A DNA stretch of 64,000 bases, taken from Furcasterigmium furcatum (Eukaryota; Ascomycota; Sordariomycetes; Glomerellales; Plectosphaerellaceae). The stretch lies in NCBI GenBank assembly GCA_001599815.1, contig BCIA01000004.1:3374082-3438081 (forward strand), read 5' to 3'. Every line of letters starts with the position of its first letter. Position 1 is the stretch's first letter. The position numbers and the translations under genes are program-made. The notes beneath the pieces were generated by a model. That model had not been told where the DNA came from, searched no databases, and worked only from the letters and a program-made list of their open reading frames with translations. Below, piece by piece: positions 50,761 to 62,103 of this stretch.

Positions 50761-51342
50761 CTTGACGCGCCGGTGATATGTCGATCTCCAAAGGAAGACA
50801 AGAAAGAAAGTAGAACCAGTGTAAATGAGAAGGATGTGAAGTCGAGCGACGCAGTGCAGGTTCTCTGAAGCTGGCTGGCTGGCTCGCCTTGGTTTGTGCC
50901 GAAGGAAGAAAAGTAAGGTATGTACCTATCGTGGGTTGAAATATGTTGGGTTGGAAGCCAAAGGAGCAGAAAAATTCACTGGAGACCAGGGAAAGAGCAG
51001 AACGATGTCTATTTTATATTGTGGCCGCCAGAGAATTCTGCAATGAATGATATCCCAATACATCCAAAGTCAATGCGTCGTTGGTAAGGTAACTTTCCCA
51101 ACAACTTGAGCGCTCTTTCCAACTTTGATACTGATTCTTTGGTTAAACTTTTCCACATTTTCCAGTCGATGACTCCCTATAACCGCCATCCATATCCATG
51201 ATCCTGTCTATGAGAACGCCAGCTCGATGCAATGTATATCCCAAGGTGCGGCCTCCGCACCAGATGCAAGTGATGTGTGTAGAAGAAGTGAGGAGAGAAA
51301 TTACAAGCTTCTATAACAAATGAAAAGAAATATGTCCGGCAT
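50761..51342. other. Upstream region between unknown gene and MFS gene end
   Basis: About 580 bp, AT-richer than average. Should contain the promoter of the unknown gene and the MFS 3' UTR. Nothing else recognised. Confidence 0.35.
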
Positions 51343-53153
51343 TTACAGCTTCACCGTTGACCGCGCCCTGATGCGGGCGCCGAAGAGGAAGAAGACCAGC
51401 GGCAGGGGGATCATCGCCACCGTGATAAAGGCGAGCAGGCTGTTGCCCCAGCCCAGACCGAGCGTGTTGTACATCTCTAGCCCGCCGAGGGGTAGCAGAG
51501 CGCCGGCAAGGGAGCGCAGCACGGCCAGGGCGGCCGTCACGGAGGCGGCGTACTGGGGCATGGTGTCGAGGAGGTAGTTCTGAATGCACATCATGATGCC
51601 CATGAGACCGCAGCTGAAGACGACCACGCCGAGCATGGGCACGATCCAGTGGACGCCGTAGTGTGTGGTCCAGCCGTAGAGGAAGAGTCCGACGGGGATG
51701 ACGATGGCGCACGGCATGACGAGGGCCGGCATGAGGCGTACCTCAGGGGTGAGCTCGAGCCCGGAGGCCTGGCGGCGCTTGACGAGCATGTCAGTCAGGG
51801 CGCCAAAGACGACGACGCCGATCATCATGCCGACGCCGGCGGGGATGAATGCCAGGCCAGCCTCGCCCTCATCGAACCCGTATTGGTCGGCGTAGACGAA
51901 GGAGAAAGTGGTGATCAGGAGGTACATGATGCCGTAGGTAACAGCGACGTACATCGCCATGAGGGTGACAATGGGTGCGAAGATGAGGAGCTTCATGGGC
52001 CGGACGATGGCCTGCTTCCAGACCTCAGATGTCGGCAGGTTCGATGCGAGCGCGCTGCGAAGGTTCGGGTTGCCGGTCTGTTTGCGCAGGCGGCGGGTCT
52101 TGGCTTCAAGGAGAACGGGAGGGTACGTCTCCTTCATGAGGATAAAGGAGGCCGGGACAAAGACACCAGCCTGGGAGCGTCAGCAAGAGTCGGAGGCTCA
52201 GCGTCAAGAAAGGGGTAACATACGAGGATGGCGCAAAGCCAGTACACCCACCGCCAGCCCACGGCCTGGATGAGGTAGCCGCCCGCGACGGGACCGACGC
52301 AGGGGCCGAGAAGAGGACCCAGAGCCCAGGCTGACATGGCGCGGCCGCGCTTCTCGATGGGCATGAGATCGGCGATACTGCCGCTTCCGATGGTCAGAGG
52401 CACCGATCCAGCCACACCCATGAGGAAGCGGAAGGCGAGCATCATGCTCATATTCTGGGCGAGTGCGGTTCCCACGGAGAAGATGACGAAGAGGACGTTG
52501 CCCCAGTTGTAAAGGGGACGACGACCGAGAGTCTCGCTGAGGGGGGCGACCTGGGAGAGTCAGAGAGCTGGCGAGTTATTTGAGGGGGACAGAAGACGTA
52601 CGATCAGGGGCCCGAAAGTGAAGCCCAGGATGTAGATGGACACGACAAAGGTGGCGAGCATGGCGGACCTCTCCTTGAACTCGATCATAATGGCTGGGAT
52701 GCCTGGCGCAAACATGGAAGAGCCCTACAAGATGAGTCAGTGATGGTCCCTCAAACTCTAGTGGTTCTTGGGATGTTCGTACAAGTGGTCTACACGATCG
52801 TGTTAGCCGAAGAGCCTGGGGTTTGGAAGCAGAAGCCTGCACAGGACAACGTACGTTACGAGAGTGAGCATGGAAATACAGGCAATGTTCGCCCACTTGT
52901 TCTTCTCCGGCCAGTTCTGAGGGTTCATGGGATCATCGGGGCCCTCCCAGTCGACGACATTGGGGTCGCTTGGTTGCGTCGTCTCCTCGAGGGACGACTT
53001 TTCGGGATCTGTCGAGGTGCCCTTCTCTCGCCGCGACTCTATCACGGCCAGTTCGACCTCCGGCCTCTTCGACGAGGCGATTCCGCGCTCGACATCGGTG
53101 TCTGTGTCCGTCGCGACGGTTGTCGACGAGTCTGATGGCGGCCTGCCGTTCAT
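51343..53153 (-). CDS. Major facilitator transporter (DHA1-type), with 7-nt microexon
   Basis: Five exons (minus strand): 53153-52855, 52789-52783, 52724-52602, 52550-52224 and 52170-51343, giving 527 residues. The acidic N-terminus contains WEGPDDPMNPQNWP, the hallmark of fungal polyamine/multidrug H+ antiporters. TM1 begins ISMLTLVT; the 7-nt microexon ACCACTT plus the next exon complete TPLGSSMFAPGIP. Later: PLSETLGRRPLYNWG between TM2 and TM3, GSGSIADLMPIEKRGRAMS, GPVAGGYL, a central loop and six further spans, for twelve in all. Likely a plasma-membrane exporter of small toxic compounds; substrate unknown. Skipping the microexon shifts the frame, so it is needed for the normal product. 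Confidence 0.9.
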
Positions 53154-54471
53154 GATGGCGTCCTGGAAGCTTCCGATGGTGTTTTCCCAAGCTGCGACGA
53201 CTAGAAATTCGACAAAAATCTGAGGATCCAAGCCACGCAAACAGAACCACCCCAGACCTGTCAAACATGGGCCGACGTCGTATTTGACTTATTGGGCCTG
53301 CCATCCTGCCAGGCACGGAGTTCGCAACGCCGCGCCGCCGTGGCAGCGTCTGGACTCCGCAGGAAACCCGCCGGGTTGTGCCCCTCCGGGCCTCTGATTG
53401 GCTTCCACGCCGACCGACTGGGCTGTCGGGGTGCTGAAGTCCCCGGGAACCGTACCAGAACCCCTGAAGCGCCACTGAATCGGCATCTCGTTGCCGGAAA
53501 CTCAGGCCCCTGAGCCAATCGCGCTGCAGAGGTGCGGAATTGACCCGAGGATTTTCGTCGTACTCGCAGGGCTCGGATCCGAGAATCGGGCCAGAAGGAT
53601 CGACGTCGCTCTTATCTCCTCTATCTCCATCAACGGTCATTTCCCCGCCGAGATTGCTGCTCAAGATTCCGACGGGATTGTGCCTGCGGACTCCGTCGGC
53701 ATCGTTGTCATCTCGCGGAACATTCTCGACAGTCCTATGCTGTTCCAAGATCTCCTGTTTATTATTCCTGAACACTCTCCTCGATGCGGGGGTTTGACTT
53801 GGAGGAACTCGTCCTCACGCCGGGGCAGCGGGGTGGGTGCATCAACAACCTCACGGATTTGCTGTCGAGCTACAATGCCATGTGAGCTGGGCTTTTCGGA
53901 CTATCTGCACTTAAACCGGCCATGCAGCTGTCTTTCAGATTGGTGGATTTGACTCGTCTATTTCGCTTGAATTAGCTTACAATGGCTTTGAAGACTGAAC
54001 AAATTTCATCAAAATGGACACCTGTAGACTCATCTGACTGTTGGGTCACTTGGATGTAGGACTGGAGCGCCATATCTCCTTGGGTCAGGGGCTGCTTTTG
54101 GAAGTTTCGGCACACGTGCTCTGAGGAGCTGGATAGCATCCTCGGGGGACATTTTGTCAAGGCAGGTTCGGTTTCTTGAAAAGTTGGCGAGAGAGGGGGC
54201 CGAACGCCTGCTTCCAGCCGTGCAACGAGGATGACAACCCTGAAGACACCCCATTGTTGGAACCATTGGAAGAGATGTAAGCCGAAAAGCAGGCACACTA
54301 TCATCCTACAGGAGACCGACTCGTTCCGAAGAAGTATCGGAACCCACCTATGGGACATCGCGACACTTCAATCGATGCCAGAGAGGAAGAAGGGGATTCA
54401 TTTGTCTACCCACTGTAAAATAAAAAATGTCTGGCATGCTGCCCTCCATAAAATGGCAAACAGCTGCCCGA
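53154..54471. other. Intergenic stretch upstream of the MFS gene
   Basis: About 1.3 kb between same-strand genes. It is the MFS promoter on the left and the 3' end of the SAT4-type gene on the right. Frames such as 53491-53952 (plus) and 53972-54358 (minus) have no motifs. Confidence 0.35.
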
Positions 54472-55879
54472 CTAGTGGCGAAGCTTCTCCGTCGAGCTGT
54501 TGTCACTCCTTGAACGGGCAAGCTCCCGCATCTCGTAGTCCACCGTGACGTCCGTCTGCTCCATGATGAAGTGTGCGTCCTTTCCTGAATTGTCGTCGAG
54601 CTTCTGCCAGTCACTGCTGTGTCTGTTGCTCGTCCGAACCGTGGCCATGGAGACGCCGACGTCGGTAGGGTTGTGGAAGCGGCGAGACGACCCTGTGACA
54701 GATCTACCCTTTACCGCGCTGCCGCCGAATGTGACGAGGGAGGGGTGTGCCGAAGCAGCAGGCGTTGCCGTTGTGTCTCGACCGCGTGTGCGTTTGAAGA
54801 GTCTTCGGAGCATAGGAAGTGATCCGGCGATGAGGCCGATGCCGCATTCGATAATCGACCAGGTGATGACATGGGCAATGTTGTCTGGGTCACAACACAT
54901 TAGTCCGAGTCTGGCAGTGTGAGCTTCGAGATGGGTCTTACATAGATAGTCGTTGGGGTCTTTGTAGAATCGGAGGTACGGCATGCGCACGATCGTAGAC
55001 ACCGAAGCACTGTACATGGTCAGCTGGGCACGGCATCGATTCCGACAGGTGACTTACACGGCACCCAAGGTCAACACAGCACCAACAGATATCTTGGTCC
55101 TTGTGTTCATTTGTGTCTTCCAGAGAATGAAGATTGGAAGAATAGCGCACGCCCAATCAGTGATGATGCTGGATGCCGACACCAGGTAGCTGAGATTTGT
55201 GATGACATCCGGGCTGGCGCACTTGGCTGTCGGTCGCAGGGACATGTCCCAGTTGGCCGCCACAGGCTGGCAGACCGTAAGAACGCCCACAAAGCCGACG
55301 ATAGAGGTTATCACAGTCATGACGATGACGCCATAAACAGCTACTCTATGCCACTTTTCGATCGCGATCCGGAGGAGGGTGACACAGATGGCGGCCTTGA
55401 TGCAGCAGAGAGAGGTGACGTAGAAAACCTGCCAGAGGATGACATACTAAAGAACATGTCAGGTAAGTCCACAAGATTGAATTAGATGGAGCGGCACAAC
55501 GCACCTTGATTCCCTCCGAGGACATGAAGTCATTGAGGTACCGGTCACGGGTTCCCAGACCGACGAAGCAGTCGTATGCCACCACGCCGCAATCCGCGAG
55601 AAATAGCCACTAGAAACATGAATATCAGTTACATGGTCTTGTTACCTTCCATGGAGCAGCAACAGCACGCCCTGGAAGTGCTCCGTCCATGAAACGTACC
55701 AAGCCGCCGAACATCAAGCCATCGTCCAGCCCAAAGCATCGGTCAGAGAGGCGGACGTAGGTCCTCAGAGCAACCGTGATGATGGAAAATAAGAATAAAA
55801 TGCATGTTATAGCGAGCGTGGCGGCGGCGAGCCCCTCGGGATGCAGGAACCTGGCGTCAGGAGCAGCTGGTTCTGGCAT
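54472..55879 (-). CDS. SAT4-type rhodopsin-like integral membrane protein
   Basis: Five exons (minus strand): 55879-55700, 55609-55505, 55446-55058, 55009-54942 and 54884-54472, giving 384 residues. Seven hydrophobic spans are visible, including TLAITCILFLFSIITVAL, YVILWQVFYVTSLCCIKAAI, VIVMTVITSIVGFVGVLT, IITDWACAILPIFILW and the last, VITWSIIECGIGLIAG. The signatures GLDDGLMFGGL and IPLLRI-like LLRIAIEKW followed by CQPV, DWACAILPI and SIIECGIGLIAGSLPMLR are those of the large fungal family (PF20684). No CFEM domain is present at the N-terminus, unlike the Pth11-type subset. The C-terminal 100 residues are Ser/Thr-rich and cytosolic. Roles proposed for the family include surface sensing; here it is unproven. 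Confidence 0.88.
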
Positions 55880-57429
55880 CTTGTTTGACTCTTGGTGTCG
55901 AGAATTCCGGGTGTGAGCTTTCTTTCGAACTGTACTTTGCGACTGACTCGCCGTCTGGAGAATACAAGAGACAACAGGCGCAATTAAGTATCTGGGATGA
56001 CCAAGAGATCGCGGGTCAGCCAGTCTGACTGGGAATCCCCTTTCAGGGGCGGCGATGAGATCGACACGCGAGCATCTTTTTTGAGGCAATCCAGACTCTG
56101 CAGTGGGAACTTTGGCTCTGACATCCTAGACTCCGATACGGAGACATTTCCAGTCCCAAGTGCCGCGACATGGATATAGACCTGGGCCAAATCAAGGAAT
56201 CACCATCGACCAATGTTTCGCGTGTGGAGTCCATGGAGTAAAAGTTCGTGAGAACTACACCGGATGCGGCCTTTCGACTGCCGGGAGGCAGCGAGGCTGG
56301 GGACAGGGAAGGGCTTCATGTTCCTCGACAATGGGACTTTGGAGTTGTGGATCTGAGTGCGGATGCGCAACGGTGAACGCCTCACCCGGCCGCGTATGGA
56401 TGCCGTGGGTCGCGGGGGCGATATCTTTGCCCGTCTTAGACTAGGTTTGTGGTCGAAAAGCAGAGCCAAGAGATGAATCTAGGATTTCCCATGCTTGTTC
56501 GCCTCAGTACCGGAGAGAAATCCAGAGGCAGGGGTTGTTGTGCGTGAACTGTGTGCATCCTGCTTTGCCTGCTACCTCCGGCGCTCATTTCAGCGCTTCT
56601 TGGCCCAGAATTGCTGTTTCCGTAAGACGGGTGTCAGCCCGATTTAGGGCTATTTGGATGTCGATCCTTTGGCGTCTACCCCGTTCCCGGGATGATTTGG
56701 CCCTGGGGGACCTTGTATGGTTGTGGAGATGCCCTGCTCCAAGGGCAACCAAATGTTGGCTGTGGAGCTTCATGCGAGCTAAGCAGGTCCCCAAGTCCGA
56801 CTTCCGGCTGAAGAAGACAGGGAGTTGGACCAAATCTTCCGCGGCCTCTTCATACAGAGCAAGTATATCAAGGGCACTGGCAGCGATGATGAGAAAGACG
56901 AGCTCATGACGACGGGATTCTTCTCTAGGGAACTATGTAGCTGAGAGCCTCCACTACTTACATTGTCACTTCCCGGATCAACCAAGTCAGTTTACGCATC
57001 GTGGAAACTGGGCTTGGGAAGTTGGAAATCAGACAGCCCCCCTGGTCAGTGCCACCCTCGGCCCGGGATGTTGGGCTCTGCCTGCATCGAGTCCTACGGA
57101 AAGTGCCGCCAAACGGAAATCGGATCTGGATCTTGGTAGCCTTCATGACAGATGACAGCCCCTGCGGGTGGACCTGTCAAGCTGTTGCAACACAGCCCTG
57201 TCAGTGAGCGGGACTCGAAGGAGGCAATCCCCTTTCCAGCAGGGAGCTCCCAGAGTTATTGTCATCTCGCTCTCCTCGACACCCGTTTAAATTCCGTGTA
57301 TCCTCGCTGAAAGTCTCCAAGACTCTGACCCATGCTCATCTCACCTTGTCCACGCACCATTTTCTCACCCATCTCTCCATCTCACACCCTCGGCCCCTCT
57401 CAGTTTCTACGCGGGGATCAACATTCATC
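55880..57429. other. Divergent region with possible gene relic
   Basis: About 1.5 kb between the SAT4-type gene and the dehydrogenase gene, divergently arranged. One interval (56480-56938) might be a decayed gene and is listed separately. The remainder is featureless. Confidence 0.35.
56480..56938 (+). pseudogene. Possible gene relic with three in-frame stops
   Basis: In one forward frame the translation looks protein-like (for example RELCASCFACYLRRSFQRF, then VVEMPCSKGNQMLAVELHAS, then DQIFRGLFIQSKYIKG before a stop at about 56941) but is broken by TAG at 56643, TGA at 56691 and TAA at 56778. Each is one C-to-T change from CAG, CGA or CAA. I cannot name the family. A GC-rich 150-codon stretch would be expected to contain a few chance stops anyway, so this is a weak call based on composition. 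Confidence 0.25.
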
Positions 57430-58481
57430 ATGACCGCATTCGACGTCTCTGGCAAGTGTGCCGTTGTGACTGGTGCTGGCTCTGGTAATATCCACCTTCG
57501 AAAATGTGACAACCATCAACTGCGGACATTCTTTCTAATTGTTTCCAGGTATTACTCTGGAGTATGTCAAGCTTCTGCTGGCCAAGGGCTGCTCAGTGGT
57601 TGCTGGTGACCTGGCACTGCGGCCCGAGGCCGAGGAGGTGGCAAAGTCGTACCCTCATCCCGCTGCGGAACCCGGCAAGGCCTCCTTTGTCTTCCAGAAG
57701 ACTGATGTGACGTCTTTCAAGGAGCTTGATGCCCTCTGGAAGACGGCCGTCTCTACATTCCCCCAAGTCGACCTTGTTGTACCGGGTGCTGGCGTCTATG
57801 AGCCCGAGTCGAGTTCCTTCTGGTTCCCTCCTGGTGTTGAAGGTTCTCCATCAACCGACGCTCTGGAGTCGAACATGTACGCCACATTTGGCGTCAACTT
57901 GTTCCATCCCATTCGCCTGTCGCAACTTGCCCTCGCCTACTGGACATCTCACAAGATCAAGGGCACCATCCTCTTCCTCGGCAGCATTGCCGGATACACC
58001 GCCACTGTCGGAACCCCCTACTACTACTCCAGCAAGCATGGCTTGCAAGGGTTCGTGCGCAGTCTCGCCTTCCTCAAGGGCAGACTTGGAATCCGCGTTG
58101 CATGTGTGGCGCCTGGTGCTACGAGGGTGAGTTTCCCCTCGCGAATCCCGTGTGAGATGTGACATCGAGACTAAAATGCCATGTTAGACCCCCTTGTGGG
58201 ATTCGCCGCACTGCAAGGACAAGCTTACCGCGAAGGATCCCCAGCTCGAGTCCAAGTACGTCGCTCAGGTCATGCTGGACGTGACCGAAGACGAGAAGTA
58301 CGGAGACGGCAACATCATCGAAGTGATGGACCTTGGGACCGCGGAAGAGCCGAAGCCGAGTGTTCGCGAGGTCCCCACACACCTTGTCTACCCGGCGGCC
58401 AGCGGTGTGGGAGTCCCGACTCTGATTGTTGAGGAGGAGAAGCTCTGGAAGAGGCTCGAGACCGAGGGATTCAGCGCATGA
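57430..58481 (+). CDS. Short-chain dehydrogenase/reductase, NAD-linked
   Basis: Exons 57430-57484, 57549-58126 and 58188-58481 encode 308 residues. The Rossmann glycine motif TGAGSGITLEYVK is formed across the first intron. Other signs: GDLALRPEAEE at the end of β2 (Asp favours NAD), LVVPGAGVYEP where most members have NAG, LGSIAGY with the catalytic Ser, and YYSSKHG with Tyr and Lys in the Y-x3-K spacing. These resemble the 15-hydroxyprostaglandin-dehydrogenase-like classical SDRs that are numerous in fungi. The second intron (GTGAGT...TTAG) restores ATRTPLWDS. The substrate is unknown, and neighbours do not hint at a pathway. Confidence 0.88.
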
Positions 58482-59366
58482 GTACCGACAAGGGGGCATT
58501 GAATGTAAGGAGGAGACATGGCAGTCAAAGGTGTAAGGGGAAGCCCGAGCCAAGGAGCAAGCAGATCTTTTGAGTCCATACGTGCGCATCCAACCACAGC
58601 GAAAGATACCATATGCCTATGCTTTTCTCACCCCAACAATGAGAAGGATGGACCTATTGCTGCCTTGTGACGTGAGTGCCCTGCCATGTGATGAGATCGC
58701 AGTTCTCTGGGATCGCGAGGAGTTGGACAAGACCCCAACTCCTTTCGGCGATGAGGTCTCTCCAGCCGATAACTCGAACATCCCGTACACGATGGACATG
58801 GGCCACCAGCGGGGGTTGATTCAGGAGGTCTGTTTTAGGCTCCGTGACGACGAGACTGACGCCCAGCTCCGCTGGCATGAGTTGAAGTAGAACTTGCCCT
58901 TTGGGGTCGCCCCTGGACTACGAGGAATGAGCGGCCCGAAATCCTCATCTGTCAAATACAGCTAGGAATCAATCAATCACCATGCGGTTGTTTGGTGGAA
59001 TTCCAGACAAGGAACTTACTGTTTCCTCATGACTTCCCTTTCGTACGTTGTTCGACAGATGGCTGCGTACTCGGGCCAGCCAAGTGTTAGTCAATGTATA
59101 TGAACGGACGAAAATTCGGGATGCTGCTGCTTGACCGTTAAGCCTGGGCAAGATGGGTGCTCGGTCCCATAAGGTTGCTGCAAATTTCACTGCATTCTGG
59201 TACCGATTCCACGGCGAAGCCGCAAGTGGTATGCTGCTCGGCGACATGGCCCTTGCTGGCCCCGTGGACCTGAATGCTTGGGGACTGTGCCCGCTTTGCG
59301 CTCTGGGGTTCCTCGGAGAAATAGATTTCAACTGAGATACGCATAACCTGAACCATAACGACGATG

Positions 59367-59374
59367 CACGTGGT
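59367..59374 (+). promoter_or_regulatory. CACGTGGT E-box, possible NUC-1/Pho4 site
   Basis: CACGTG followed by GT, 767 bp upstream of the phosphatase ATG. CACGTG is the core bound by the bHLH phosphate regulators Pho4 (yeast) and NUC-1 (Neurospora), which control secreted and vacuolar phosphatases. It pairs with a second box 87 bp further on. Binding is inference. Confidence 0.35.
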
Positions 59375-59453
59375 GGACGAACGCCCTGCATCTAGCCGGC
59401 GACTGACAAGCACTCCCCCGGAGCCAGGAGCACGGTAAAGCGGAACTCATGAG

Positions 59454-59461
59454 CACGTGGG
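59454..59461 (+). promoter_or_regulatory. CACGTGGG E-box, possible NUC-1/Pho4 site
   Basis: This exact 8-mer is the high-affinity form for yeast Pho4. It lies 680 bp upstream of the phosphatase ATG. Two such boxes within 100 bp in front of a phosphatase gene suggest phosphate control, but chance or other E-box factors cannot be excluded. Confidence 0.4.
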
Positions 59462-60133
59462 CGTAGAACAGGCGAAGACTGCGGAGATCGGGCTGCTTTC
59501 TGAGAAACAACTAAACTCGTGAGCGAGGGCTTCCAAGCAGAACGGTGCAAGAACGTCTTGGCGCCCTGGAGATATCAAGTTCTCATCCCTCAGCCAAGGC
59601 CGAACGCCCTGATGCCGCAGGTTCGGGGTGGAACCCGGCCGAGAGACTCAGCCACCCGATCTCATCGACCACGTTCCCGTTTCCCGGACGCCGACTGGGC
59701 CGGTTATCTCGGGACCCATTCCCAACGGACGGGCCCGCATGTTTAAAGTGGCCACCGCCGGGTGCTCTCCTGCTGGTTCAAGCAGGAACCCATGTTGCTG
59801 TTGCGGGGGACCATTCTTAATAGATGAGTGCCGAGAAATGTTTCCAGGGCCGAGTAGCTTGCCAGCCAAACCACCGAGCATGTTCTTCTGCCCGGACACC
59901 GGACATGTGCTTCTTGGCGGCGATGAACTCTTGTTGGGCCCTGGTAAGTTGGAACTTTGCTCTTCGACGGTCTGCTCGGTCGAGTTCCGCGGAGACAGAC
60001 ATGAGCTTCCCTTCAAATAGGCTGGGCATGTCCGGCTTCTTGGTGACGAGCTCTCGATCTGCACCCGATCTTCTCCCTCCTTGAGCTTCCTCATCACCTC
60101 TCGTCCTCCCCCAAGCCATTGCCCGCCGTCAAC

Positions 60134-61777
60134 ATGCGCGCCACCATCGTTGCTGCTGCCGCCGCCTCGGCCCTCGTTCAGACCGCCAGCGCTGCTGTCG
60201 AGGCCAAGAACGTCATCTACGTGATCCCCGATGGCTGGGGCCCGGCTTCTCAGACGCTGGCTCGCGACCTTCACTGGCTCGTCGAGACCGGCACTGACCG
60301 CACCAACCCCAAGATCGGCAAGCTCGCCGTTGACGACATGGTATGTAACAAAGCATTCCCCTTCGACAAGCAGAATACATCCACGCTCGGAGCATGTCGT
60401 TGACTCGGGGTCTTCTAGGTCTCTGGCCTTGTTCGCACCCACTCTGCCAACCGCCTGATCACCGATTCGGCTGCTGGTGGCACTGCCCTTGCAACTGGCC
60501 ACAAGACCAACAACGGCTGGGTCGGTGTCAACCCCCAGGGCCTTCCTGTCGGATCTATCCTCGAGGCTGCCAAGCTCGCCGGCCTGAAGACTGGTCTTGT
60601 TTCCACCACGGCCATCACCCATGCCACCCCTGGCTGTAAGTGACTTGCAGCCATCCCATAGAGAAACAAGGTACTAACAAAATCTGCAGCGTACTCTGCC
60701 CACACACCTGACCGCAACAACATCGCCCTCATCGCGGAGCAGCAGCTCGGCAAGATCCACCCCCTTGGGCCCGTTGCCGACGTCCTCCTCGGCGGCGGCC
60801 GTTGCACTTTCCTGCCCCAGGGCACCGAGGGTTCGTGCCGTGAGGATGACCTCGACCTCTACGCCTGGGCTGAGGAGCGTGGCTGGGCCGTCGCCCGCAA
60901 CCGTACCGAGTTCGACGCCTTCGAGCTCGGCCAGGGAGCCACTCGTCTGCCCATCCTCGGCACCTTTTCCAATGGTAAGCCTTCCCCCTTTTCGCCGAAA
61001 GTTCATCCCTAACCAGAACGTCCAGCCGACATGAGGCTCGAGATCGACCGCCGCGAGGTCAAGGACGAGCCGTCCCTCCTCGAGATGGCCCAGACGACCA
61101 TCCACGCCCTCCACCGCGCCACCCACTGCAAGGAGAAGGGCTACTTCGCCATGATCGAGTCCGCCAAGCTCGACACCTCCGGCCACGCGGGCGACGTCCC
61201 CGCCCACGCCGTCGGCACCTGGCACTACAACGACGTGATGAAGTGGCTCAGCGAATGGGTCGACGAGCACCCCGACACCATCATCATCTCCAGCTCCGAC
61301 CACGAGACCGGCGGCCTGACCCTCGTCGGCGACTACGACCCCAACCCCGCCTTCGAGGCCCGCCACACCGCCAACTTCCTGGCCGTCAAGTGGAACGACC
61401 GCCCCGAGGGCGCCGACGCCCGCGAGTTCCTCGCCCAGGAGATCCTGCCCTACTACGCCCTGTCTGACGCCACGGACGGCGAGATCGAGGACCTCCTCGA
61501 GACGGACGACATGGAGGACACCCTGACCCTGATCCTCTCCCAGCGCGTCGGCGCCCAGTGGAGCACCGGCGGCCACAGCGCCATCGATGTCACGCTCTTC
61601 GGCTACGCCGCGGGCGAGAAGAACCGCGAGCTCAAGGCCGATCTTGCCAGGAGCTGGGATAACACGGAGATCCCGCGGTACATCGAGGAGGTCCTCGGAC
61701 TTGACATGGATGGCGTTACGGAGATTCTGCAGAAGGCTGCCGAGGAGGACCCTTCGTGGATGGGCACCCGCGACTAA
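60134..61777 (+). CDS. Alkaline phosphatase (PhoA/Pho8 superfamily), secreted or vacuolar
   Basis: Exons 60134-60340, 60419-60635, 60690-60974 and 61026-61777 give 486 residues. Residues 1-20 (MRATIVAAAAASALVQTASA) look like a cleavable signal peptide, and no membrane anchor follows, unlike yeast Pho8. The family metal and catalytic residues are visible: Asp in VIPDGWG, nucleophile Ser in DSAAGGTALATGHK, THATPGSYSAH, Glu and Asp/His in MIESAKLDTSGHAGD, Asp/His in SSSDHETGG, and the final His in TGGHSAIDV. It hydrolyses phosphate monoesters at high pH with Zn and Mg. All three splices preserve these motifs. A vacuolar or extracellular location is likely; the sequence does not settle which. Confidence 0.93.
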
Positions 61778-62103
61778 ATGTTGTCTTGGGTGACGAGTCC
61801 GACCTCTGAATCGTGGTTCTGAATCGTGGATGGTCAATGACCTGGGATTGTGGATGGGTGGAGAAAAGGGCTGCAAGGCGAGAAAGGGGTGGCGTTGAAG
61901 AGGAGAGTCGTAGACAAATATCTCACGAGAACTCGTTGAGGGAAACATCACAATTCCATGCCAATGCTTCAAATCTTCAAGAGAGAACCCACAAGACCTC
62001 ATTATCCTATCTCCCAAACGCCAAACAGGGTATTCAGGCAACGCAAAGGACTACACAGCATGCCACCTGCATCTTCCTCAGACACCAGCCAAGCCATCAT
62101 CCA
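61778..62103. other. Convergent 3' region
   Basis: About 325 bp between alkaline phosphatase and the kinesin gene, both ending here. No feature seen. Confidence 0.35.

Larger units (their letters stand above)
58482..60133. other. Upstream region of alkaline phosphatase
   Basis: About 1.65 kb with the 3' UTR of the dehydrogenase gene on the left and the phosphatase promoter on the right. It holds two CACGTG boxes (listed). An 83-codon frame at 58639-58890 was considered and not accepted. Confidence 0.4.

Noticed and set aside
53491..53952. A 153-codon plus-strand frame in the MFS promoter region
   Set aside because: No motif; overlaps frames in other phases; composition not coding-like.
53154..58481. 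A secondary-metabolite cluster made of MFS, SAT4-type protein and dehydrogenase
   Set aside because: There is no backbone synthase, no cluster-type Zn(II)2Cys6 regulator, no P450, and genes are far apart. The trio is likely coincidental.
58639..58890. An 83-codon ATG-led frame downstream of the dehydrogenase gene
   Set aside because: Acidic and free of low complexity, but no recognised motif, no splice partner, and it lies in the probable 3' region. Not enough to call a gene; BLASTP would settle it.
60674..62041. A 455-codon minus-strand open frame over alkaline phosphatase
   Set aside because: Shadow of a highly biased coding region; low-complexity Val/Gly/Asp composition and no domain.
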